This document shows positions 1 to 5,213 of a stretch of 6,705 nucleotides of DNA, piece after piece. Source of the stretch: Ignavibacteriota bacterium. Its GTDB lineage: Bacteria; Bacteroidota; Ignavibacteria; Tepidaquicellales; Tepidaquicellaceae. The notes under the pieces are model-generated. The model saw nothing but the letters and a program-made list of their open reading frames with translations, was not told the DNA's origin and did no database searches. The stretch is taken from positions 155 through 6,859 of the forward strand of contig PNBM01000294.1 of NCBI GenBank assembly GCA_003135995.1, given 5' to 3'. The position numbers and the translations under genes are program-made. The first letter of the stretch is position 1. Each line of letters starts with the position of its first letter.

Positions 1-189
1 CTCTCCGCGCAGGCCTTATGTAGAATTGTCGGAAAAACCTTAGATAAACAGTTTGGTAATTCCTATCGCTACATTGAAAACTATGCTAAAGAATTAAAAA
101 TAACTCCATATAATGCCGTCTTACAGGTCATTAAGGACGTGGATGCCATCTTGAGTTATTTATTAGTTGATAAGGAGGCTAGCGTATGA
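1..189 (+). CDS. C-terminal end of a protein, possibly ArdC-like antirestriction/zincin-domain protein (partial)
   Basis: An open frame runs from the first base to TGA at 187-189, giving 62 residues; the start lies outside the window. The tail is mostly helical. A stretch reading NSYRYIENYAKEL, then ITPYNAVLQVIKDVDAILSYLL, resembles in layout the C-terminal end of ArdC-type antirestriction proteins, where a SYI..W...L segment is followed by a helix ending in A..AADYLL. This was judged by eye from a short tail, and no metalloprotease HExxH motif is visible because that part is missing. The stop overlaps the next gene's ATG (ATGA), and the ribosome binding site of the next gene (AAGGAGG at 172-178) lies inside this frame, so the two genes are probably translationally coupled. 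That the frame is coding is fairly safe; the family is a guess. Confidence 0.6.
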   Translation, partial: LSAQALCRIVGKTLDKQFGNSYRYIENYAKELKITPYNAVLQVIKDVDAILSYLLVDKEASV

Positions 190-896
190 CAGAGATATTA
201 AAATCATTAGAAGCTATTCTAAGTCAAGGTTATAACCCCTCCAATATTTTTAATGATTGGCTTGATTTAATGCTTTTTGCAATGCAGCGAGATGATGAGC
301 CTTATTTAGACATCGTTAAAAAATATAAAAATGATAACGAGATAGGCAAGCGGGAAATAGACTACTTCGCCAAAGCCTTTGCTGATTTACAGATTGAAAT
401 GCAAAAGACCAATGATGATATCTTAGGGCAAATCTATATGCAGTGGAACCAAAGCACAAAATTTAGAGGGCAGTTTTTCACACCAAGTCATGTTGCCGGT
501 ATGATGGCTAAAATGCTTAATCCTAAAGGTAGAATACTGGATCCCTGTTGCGGTTCAGGCATACTGCTGATTGAAGCGATTAAGACTATGACTAATGAAG
601 AACTGGATAAAGCGGTTATTGTTGGCCAAGACATTGATTTAACCTGTGTTAAAATGTGTGCTTTGAATCTTTTATTTTTTAATGTCAATGGCTTTGTGGT
701 CTGGGGTGATTCATTGATGATGGAATGTAAAAAAGCCTATGAAACAAAACGAAGTTATCTTGGAGGAAGTATCCGGGAATTAAAAGAAGAGGTTTTTGAA
801 AAATTTAAAGATTCTTATAATCCCTCTCTACAAAAAATTATTGAAGAAAAATCTATTTTACAAACACAAAAATCAGAACAGTTAACGTTCTTTTAG
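186..896 (+). CDS. Small adenine-N6 DNA methylase-like protein lacking motif IV
   Basis: 236 residues. It has the SAM-binding part of the HsdM-like N6-adenine methylase fold: GQFFTP at 95-100 (motif X), DPCCGSG at 119-125 (motif I, SAM loop), QDID at 148-151 (motif II) and GDSL at 174-177 (motif III). The catalytic (D/N)PP(Y/F) motif IV expected shortly after GDSL is absent; the remaining 60 residues are charged and helical, and the only loosely similar site is YNPS at 211-214. HsdM proteins are about twice this length. Short proteins of this kind are common on phages, plasmids and ICEs of low-GC bacteria, where their role is unclear. It may bind SAM or DNA, act with a partner, or interfere with restriction; methyl transfer by itself is doubtful. 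The start is supported by AAGGAGG seven bases upstream and by the ATGA overlap with the preceding gene. Confidence 0.88.
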   Translation: MTEILKSLEAILSQGYNPSNIFNDWLDLMLFAMQRDDEPYLDIVKKYKNDNEIGKREIDYFAKAFADLQIEMQKTNDDILGQIYMQWNQSTKFRGQFFTPSHVAGMMAKMLNPKGRILDPCCGSGILLIEAIKTMTNEELDKAVIVGQDIDLTCVKMCALNLLFFNVNGFVVWGDSLMMECKKAYETKRSYLGGSIRELKEEVFEKFKDSYNPSLQKIIEEKSILQTQKSEQLTFF

Positions 897-903
897 AAAG
901 GAG
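897..903 (+). promoter_or_regulatory. Ribosome binding site that supports a TTG start
   Basis: AAAGGAG lies six bases before TTG at 910, directly after the stop of the methylase-like gene. It makes TTG the likely start of the RadC gene. The protein then begins a normal distance before the conserved IRDLP segment. Confidence 0.75.
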
Positions 904-909
904 AATAAA

Positions 910-1632
910 TTGGAAACAAAAGAAGAAATAAATAAATCTTTTACCATACGTGATTTGCCTAAAGAAGAAAGACCCAGAGAAAGATTAATTTCTGTCGGAG
1001 CGGTTAATTTAGGGTCCGAAGAATTACTGTCTATAATTCTTTTAACCGGCTTTAAGGGTGAATCAGTCATTAATATTTCGAGAAATCTATTGATTAAATT
1101 TGGTTCACTTAAAAATATCCTCGAAGCTTCACTTTACGATATTAAAACTATTAAAGGGATTGGCTTGGCTAAAGCTTGCCAATTAATGGCTTGCTTTGAA
1201 ATATTTAGAAGAATTAAAAGACTGGAAAAGCAAGAGAACTATTTTAATTCTAATCGAGATGCAGTGGTAAAACCTGAAATGGCCGCTGAATTTCTAAGAA
1301 GTAAAATTCTAAATTTTGATAGAGAACATTTCTTAGTCATGAGTTTTGATGTCAGAAATAAATTAATCTCTATTGATGAAGTTTCTTCAGGTACTTTGAC
1401 CGCTAGTCTGGTACACCCAAGAGAAACTTTTGAATCGGCTATTAGAAATCACGCGGCACAGATAATTGTCGGGCATAACCACCCTTCGCATGATACTGAA
1501 CCATCTGAAGATGATATTAAAATAACTAAGCGTCTATATGATGCCGGTAAAATAATGGGTATAGAATTAATAGACCATATTATAATCACGGAAACTGAAT
1601 ATAGCTCATTAAAAAATAAAGGGATAATCTAA
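910..1632 (+). CDS. radC: RadC-family JAB/MPN domain protein
   Basis: 240 residues, full length for RadC (UPF0758). The N-terminal part has the family segment IRDLPKEERPRERL at 13-26 and a helix-hairpin-helix-like region at about 78-101 (IKTIKGIGLAKACQL). The C-terminal JAB/MPN domain carries a complete JAMM zinc motif: E157, H189-x-H191, S199 and D202, followed by the usual ELIDHIII at 219-226. One small departure is HNHPSHD where most RadC proteins read HNHPSGD (H194 in place of Gly); it does not touch the metal ligands. JAMM domains in other families are zinc peptidases, but RadC's biochemical role is unresolved; an early link to DNA repair has been questioned. RadC genes are frequent on ICEs and plasmids beside antirestriction genes, as here. 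It starts at TTG with a strong ribosome binding site 13 bases after the upstream gene and belongs to the same operon. Confidence 0.96.
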   Translation: METKEEINKSFTIRDLPKEERPRERLISVGAVNLGSEELLSIILLTGFKGESVINISRNLLIKFGSLKNILEASLYDIKTIKGIGLAKACQLMACFEIFRRIKRLEKQENYFNSNRDAVVKPEMAAEFLRSKILNFDREHFLVMSFDVRNKLISIDEVSSGTLTASLVHPRETFESAIRNHAAQIIVGHNHPSHDTEPSEDDIKITKRLYDAGKIMGIELIDHIIITETEYSSLKNKGII

Positions 1633-1642
1633 GGAGGCAAAA

Positions 1643-1879
1643 ATGAATAATAATAAAATAAAGAAAGATTTAATTCCAATCATAAATAATAAATTTAAAT
1701 TTGAAGAAAAAATCATGTCTAAATTTGTTGAAGAAATATTGAGAACTCAATTAATAAACGATGATGATGATGAAACTGTTTATTGTTGTAGTAACTGTCG
1801 AATGCAGGTAGAGGTAGCTGATGGTGTTACTGGATATTGTGAACATTGTGAAAGTGTTGTGTTCGTTGAAAGAGTATAG
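1643..1879 (+). CDS. Small zinc-ribbon protein of unknown function
   Basis: 78 residues. The N-terminal half is lysine- and asparagine-rich; an acidic linker (DDDDET, 40-45) leads to a two-knuckle zinc ribbon: C49-x2-C52 and C66-x2-C69, separated by 13 residues, with an extra C48. The pattern suggests one structural zinc and a nucleic-acid or protein contact role, but no family was recognised. AAGGAGG at 1631-1637, five bases before ATG and overlapping the radC stop, supports this start; an internal ATG at 1714 has no comparable ribosome binding site. It is the last gene of the left operon, followed directly by a terminator. Short zinc-ribbon proteins of this sort are typical of mobile elements. 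Confidence 0.82.
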   Translation: MNNNKIKKDLIPIINNKFKFEEKIMSKFVEEILRTQLINDDDDETVYCCSNCRMQVEVADGVTGYCEHCESVVFVERV

Positions 1880-1895
1880 TTCTTTTTAAAAAATT

Positions 1896-1923
1896 AAAGC
1901 TATCTTTTATAAGGTAGCTTTTT
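1896..1923 (+). terminator. Rho-independent terminator closing the left operon
   Basis: Stem AAAGCTATCTT (1896-1906) pairs with AAGGTAGCTTT (1911-1921), 11 pairs including one G-T wobble, with loop TTAT. The 3' arm runs into a five-T tract (1919-1923). It sits 16 bases after the zinc-ribbon stop codon and separates the left operon from the putative transfer origin. Confidence 0.85.
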
Positions 1924-1933
1924 AAATTGTCAA
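1906..1933 (-). promoter_or_regulatory. Possible antisense promoter inside the terminator
   Basis: Read on the minus strand there is a perfect TTGACA (1933-1928), a 16-base spacer and TATAAA (1911-1906). Transcription would run leftwards, antisense to the zinc-ribbon gene and radC. The match to the sigma-70 consensus is good, but the -10 box lies in the terminator stem and loop, so it may be chance in AT-rich DNA. Confidence 0.3.
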
Positions 1934-2001
1934 GATGTTATAGGTGGATAAATACTTCTTACCCAAAGCCTACCCGCTAGCCTAACATATACTCTCACTT
2001 A

Positions 2002-2035
2002 CTTGTCAAGGTCGCTAGCGCTTTGCCTTGACAAG
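2002..2035. repeat. Perfect 10-bp inverted repeat with a palindromic loop
   Basis: CTTGTCAAGG (2002-2011) is repeated inverted as CCTTGACAAG (2026-2035) around a 14-base loop. The loop itself contains the palindrome CGCTAGCG (2013-2020), whose first seven bases also occur at 1975-1981. A competing pairing, CGCTT (2019-2023) with AAGCG (2033-2037), would form a different hairpin. There is no T tract after it, so it is not a terminator. It stands out as GC-richer than the DNA around it. Confidence 0.8.
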
Positions 2036-2040
2036 CGTTC

Positions 2041-2065
2041 GAGATACAAGGCTACGCCATATCTC
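2041..2065. repeat. Second hairpin next to the main inverted repeat
   Basis: GAGATA (2041-2046) pairs with TATCTC (2060-2065), and inside it GGC (2050-2052) pairs with GCC (2056-2058) across TAC. It begins five bases after the main inverted repeat, and its last base overlaps the first ACCGTAAT repeat unit. Confidence 0.55.
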
Positions 2066-2223
2066 ATACCGTAATTATTAATTTAATCTAATTTAAAATA
2101 AAGCAGTTAGAATAACAAACCGTAATTTTCTATTACTATTTCGTATGACATTTTAGGAAAAATTATTACGGTATGGAGTATTATATTAAAAATGAAGTAA
2201 AAAGGGTAAAAACACCGTAATTT
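2065..2223. repeat. Four iteron-like ACCGTAAT repeats about 50 bp apart
   Basis: ACCGTAAT occurs at 2068-2075 (+), 2119-2126 (+), 2165-2172 (inverted, as ATTACGGT) and 2214-2221 (+). Start-to-start distances are 51, 46 and 49 bases. The first and third copies share 11 bases, CATACCGTAAT and its complement, at 2065-2075 and 2165-2175, exactly 100 bases apart. The second and fourth share ACCGTAATTT. The regular spacing on both strands suggests binding sites for a protein, either an initiator/relaxase or an autoregulator of the genes starting at 2255. Confidence 0.65.
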
Positions 2224-2254
2224 CATATATTTAAAATTATTATTATTTTAGAAT

Positions 2255-2968
2255 ATGGATTATGAAATAAAAAATGAATTTGAATCACTATTATACCAAT
2301 CCAATAAAAACAAGTCGTTTAAATTAATTTGGGATATTCTCTATTATACAAGGCTGTTAAAATATGTTCACCAAAAGCAGTATAAAGAGATACGGGATAG
2401 ACTGAGGCTAGCGGCGACCAAGAAAACCTTATCGCAATTATGCTCTCTTAATTACCTAAAGGAAGTTGACAGGCTGGTATTTTGTACAACAGATAAAGCG
2501 ATTGAATTACTCAATAAGGTAAAGTACCGGGTACCTTTAGGCTATGGCTTAGATTTATTGCCGGAAGAACCGGTAGGAAAAGCCGGAATTAACGAGATGA
2601 ATAATACAGATGTTTTTATAGAAGCTTTAAAATTGCAAGATTATTATGCCTTGCTATATCCTCATTTTGAATATTTAGTACCTGATGCTTTATTGGTACA
2701 AAAAAATGATCATGCTTATAAATTGACTTTTTTAGAAGTAGAAAAACCAAAATCAAATTGGCAAACATATCTTGAAGATAAAAAGCAAAAGTACTTGAGA
2801 TTGTCTCAAGATATTAACTTTTATAATTACTGGCTAAATACAAGTCTCAAATTAGGCTTAACTATGCCGGAGTTAAAGAATCTTAAGTTTTCAATTTGCA
2901 TTGTGGGAAACATTATCAAAGACTTTGGCGAAGGCTTTATTTTTAAACCATCATTATTGCCTAAATGA
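2255..2968 (+). CDS. Replication-relaxation / MOBC-type relaxase candidate
   Basis: 237 residues. Residues about 20-90 look like a winged helix-turn-helix. The second half has the layout of a PD-(D/E)XK nuclease-like domain: VPDALL at 142-147 (D144), a strand with FLEVEK at 159-164 (E161, E163, K164), then an amphipathic region with W169, Y172 and KKQKYLRL at 176-183. This order matches Replic_Relax-type proteins and MOBC relaxases (CloDF13 MobC, pAD1 TraX), which are known to use a restriction-endonuclease-like fold instead of the HUH fold. I infer that it binds, and possibly nicks, the repeat-rich region upstream. It overlaps the next gene by ATGA and lies upstream of a coupling ATPase, as expected for a transfer module. 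The start has no visible ribosome binding site, and TAG at 2249-2251 is in frame just before it, so it cannot extend upstream. It could instead be a DNA-binding regulator that has lost nuclease activity. Confidence 0.72.
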   Translation: MDYEIKNEFESLLYQSNKNKSFKLIWDILYYTRLLKYVHQKQYKEIRDRLRLAATKKTLSQLCSLNYLKEVDRLVFCTTDKAIELLNKVKYRVPLGYGLDLLPEEPVGKAGINEMNNTDVFIEALKLQDYYALLYPHFEYLVPDALLVQKNDHAYKLTFLEVEKPKSNWQTYLEDKKQKYLRLSQDINFYNYWLNTSLKLGLTMPELKNLKFSICIVGNIIKDFGEGFIFKPSLLPK

Positions 2969-3975
2969 ATTTTGATAATATTTTAGTAATTCTTTTCGTT
3001 ATTGGAATTGTTATTGTGGCCATCGGCTTATTTCCATACCTTGCTAAATTACTCAAAGGTATGTATGCATTAATCGATTCAGTCAGTGATTTTTTTCATT
3101 ATTCTTTTAATAAACATATAAATTCTAAAATGACTAAGAACATTAACCCAAAAGAAATAAAGATAGATCCCAAAGAAATTGAAATTGACAGAAATGAATT
3201 GGTAGTTAATATTCCCCAAGATGCTCTGGAAAATCAATTAAAGGTTATAGAAGTCAACCAAATGTATGTTGATATGATGAAGGACCTTAACCGCAAGCGC
3301 CCGGTTACTATTTGGGGACAAGAGAGATTAATTGATAAACTGCGCAACCAGAATATTCGACTGGAGTTGACGATTGACCAGTTTGGCTTACATAACACGA
3401 TGATTAAGGAAGCAGCAAAACTGGAAGCTACTATGAGGCACGCTCCAAAGCTTGTCGAGCATGAACTGGAAATGATACTACTAGATGAGAAAATAGAAAA
3501 AGAAATGAAGATACATTCTTTTTTAGATGCGATTCATGAAATTGATAGCCACAGTAAAGTACGGGACATTGACATTAAAATTAAAGAATCTGAACACGAC
3601 CGATACCTGATTGAAACCAAACTAAGTGAACTGGAACGCAAAGCCAATATTAATATGGTCCTGGCCAAAACTGACCAGGAAAAAGCCCGGGCTTCTTTAA
3701 TGATGGCATCCCTGGATTTATTTATGACCAATAAATTGTCAGAAAAACTTCAAGCCTATCTTATTGTTTCGGTTTTTAATCCTAGTGACCAGTCCTTTGT
3801 CGATTTGAGTGCTGACGAAGAGTTGCAAAAAATTCTTAGAGATGATAAACGGTATGATGCTGACAAGAAAAAATGGGAGGCAAAATCTACCAAGGAAGAT
3901 TATAAACATAAGAAAGAAAAATTAATCCGTCAACGTCGGCAACAAAAAGATAATGATAAAGAAGTAAATGAGTAA
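2965..3975 (+). CDS. Single-pass membrane protein with long charged helical region, transfer-module partner
   Basis: 336 residues; family not recognised. One strongly hydrophobic helix at about 6-29 (ILVILFVIGIVIVAIGLFPYL) is followed by a short aromatic stretch, a tandem seven-residue repeat (PKEIKID at 62-68 and PKEIEID at 69-75), and roughly 200 residues rich in Glu, Lys, Leu and Ile that look helical and partly coiled-coil (about 125-250). The C-terminal end (about 290-336) is very basic, with KHKKEKLIRQRRQQK near the end. The likely topology is an N-terminal anchor with the rest in the cytoplasm. It starts inside the relaxase-like gene's stop (ATGA) and its own end overlaps the ATPase gene by eight bases, so the three proteins are probably made together. 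Because the ATPase lacks a membrane segment, this protein may be its anchor or may link it to the relaxosome; that is inference. Confidence 0.8.
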   Translation: MNFDNILVILFVIGIVIVAIGLFPYLAKLLKGMYALIDSVSDFFHYSFNKHINSKMTKNINPKEIKIDPKEIEIDRNELVVNIPQDALENQLKVIEVNQMYVDMMKDLNRKRPVTIWGQERLIDKLRNQNIRLELTIDQFGLHNTMIKEAAKLEATMRHAPKLVEHELEMILLDEKIEKEMKIHSFLDAIHEIDSHSKVRDIDIKIKESEHDRYLIETKLSELERKANINMVLAKTDQEKARASLMMASLDLFMTNKLSEKLQAYLIVSVFNPSDQSFVDLSADEELQKILRDDKRYDADKKKWEAKSTKEDYKHKKEKLIRQRRQQKDNDKEVNE

Positions 3976-5170
3976 ATATAATTTAAGTTTAGGTTATCTG
4001 GACAATCTTAATCACGAGATACCGGAAATAACCAGTCTTAATGACCGATTTGAACACACCTATATTATCGGCAAAACCGGTATGGGTAAGTCCTCTTTAC
4101 TTGAACATATGGTTTCGTATGATATTAACAAGGACTTGGCTGTTATTTTTATTGATCCCAAAGGTGATAGCTGTAAACGAATATATCAGGGTATTAAAGA
4201 TAAATCTAAAGTAAAATATATTTCCATTGCCAGTCCGGTAGTTATTAATCCATTAAATAAAGAAGGCTATAAAATTGATAATTTAGTACAAGAGTTTATT
4301 CAGATATTAGATGTTTTGGTTACTCTTACTTCTTCCAATCCTGAAAGCACGGTTTTAATGCGGGAAATTATTAGCCGGGCTATGAAGTCAATTAGAAAAG
4401 AGCAGGATAAAAATATTGAATACCTGACCAAGTTATTAATTTATCCCGATGAACGACAAAAGTTAAAAGGTACCTTGCAAAAAGGTTCAGATCTTTATAA
4501 ATACTGGGAGGAATTTGATAGCAAAGGCAACCGTAATTATCAGCGAGTTGAGTGTGCCCAGCGAGTAGCTTCACGTTTATTTGAAATCTCCACGGGGGAA
4601 ATGAAAGATTTTGTCATTGGTAAAAATGAACTGGATATCTCAGAATTGGTTAATAAAAAGCAAGTTCTCTTAGTTGATACTTCGCGTATGAATCGCAATA
4701 GCCGAATTTATTTGTCTAATTTAATTGTCTATTCAGTCTTATCATATTGCGAATTTGCGAGACCACATAAAAATCCCCTGATGGTTTATGTCGACGAATT
4801 TCAAATCGTTGTCAGTCGTCTATTTAGTGATTTATTAGCCCGCAGTAGAAATTCTAAAGTCGGTTTTATTTTAGCTCACCAAAATTTTCAGCAAATTCCC
4901 AGAGATATTTTAGGAGCTATCTTTGGCAATGTTGGTACATCAGTTTGTTTTCGTTGCGGAGATGAAGAAGCCAGTCGTTTTGCTCCAATTTTTGGAGTAA
5001 AAACCAGTGATCTTTTTAATTTACCCAAATACTTTGCCTGGGTTCGAATCGGGATAAATAACACCCTGATTGAAACCTATCCGCCAAAAATTAAAGATGT
5101 TCCGGATTTTGAAATTCCAACATTAAAATCAGACTTTAATTTTTTAGGCAATCAGTGGATTGCAATATAA
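3968..5170 (+). CDS. VirD4/TraG/HerA-like DNA transfer coupling ATPase without membrane segment
   Basis: 400 residues. It has the motifs of the conjugative coupling-protein branch of RecA-like pump ATPases: Walker A GKTGMGKSS at 35-43 preceded by HTYII, IDPKGD at 62-67, a helical insertion at about 100-230, a strand LLVDTSR at 234-240, Walker B MVYVDEFQ at 272-279 (D276, E277), then LARSRNSKVGFILAHQ at 290-305 with the conserved Gln. These proteins form hexamers that push DNA through a secretion channel using ATP. VirD4-type proteins usually carry two N-terminal membrane helices and are longer; here the motor begins almost at the first residue and no hydrophobic helix is seen. The preceding, overlapping gene supplies a membrane helix. 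The start at 3968 has only a weak upstream GAAG, consistent with coupled translation. A HerA-type or phage-packaging-like role is possible, but the neighbours favour DNA transfer. Confidence 0.9.
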   Translation: MSKYNLSLGYLDNLNHEIPEITSLNDRFEHTYIIGKTGMGKSSLLEHMVSYDINKDLAVIFIDPKGDSCKRIYQGIKDKSKVKYISIASPVVINPLNKEGYKIDNLVQEFIQILDVLVTLTSSNPESTVLMREIISRAMKSIRKEQDKNIEYLTKLLIYPDERQKLKGTLQKGSDLYKYWEEFDSKGNRNYQRVECAQRVASRLFEISTGEMKDFVIGKNELDISELVNKKQVLLVDTSRMNRNSRIYLSNLIVYSVLSYCEFARPHKNPLMVYVDEFQIVVSRLFSDLLARSRNSKVGFILAHQNFQQIPRDILGAIFGNVGTSVCFRCGDEEASRFAPIFGVKTSDLFNLPKYFAWVRIGINNTLIETYPPKIKDVPDFEIPTLKSDFNFLGNQWIAI

Positions 5171-5213
5171 AAACCGGTTTAATTTGTTTGATTTATAAAT
5201 TGACCGATTTTTT
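5169..5213. terminator. Bidirectional terminator candidate between convergent genes
   Basis: AAAAACCGGTTTAATTTG (5169-5186) can pair imperfectly with TAAATTGACCGATTTTTT (5196-5213): A/T pairs at the base, a C-A mismatch, CGGT with ACCG, a bulge, and AATTT with AAATT. T tracts follow the hairpin on both strands (5208-5213 on +, 5173-5169 on -). It overlaps the ends of both convergent genes, whose stops are 11 bases apart. Stability was not calculated. Confidence 0.5.

Larger units (their letters stand above)
1924..2254. other. Candidate origin of transfer / initiator binding region (non-coding)
   Basis: These 331 bases lie between the left operon terminator and the candidate relaxase gene and hold no convincing gene. 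From left to right they contain TTGTCAAG (1927-1934), which recurs in the main inverted repeat; that 10-bp inverted repeat (2002-2035); a second hairpin (2041-2065); and a very AT-rich part with four ACCGTAAT repeats. Inverted repeats plus short repeats beside AT-rich DNA, just upstream of a relaxase gene, is the usual arrangement of an oriT. The function is inferred from layout; no known nic sequence was recognised. It could instead be a replication origin or an operator region. No clear sigma-70 promoter for the downstream genes was found in it. Confidence 0.45.

Noticed and set aside
175..184. GAGGCTAGCG here and again at 2404-2413 as a possible recombination or att repeat
   Set aside because: Ten bases only, one copy overlapping a ribosome binding site and the other inside a coding region, with no flanking similarity; most likely chance.
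488..688. Open frame of 66 codons on - opposite the methylase-like gene
   Set aside because: It lies opposite the conserved SAM motifs and has no features of its own; similar minus-strand frames at 882-1070, 3534-3731 and 4392-4574 were dropped for the same reason.
2002..2035. Large inverted repeat as an intrinsic terminator
   Set aside because: No T tract follows on either strand, and a proper terminator already lies at 1896-1923.
2065..2223. Spaced repeats as a CRISPR array
   Set aside because: The repeated unit is only 8-11 bases, one copy is inverted, and there are no cas genes; binding sites explain it better.
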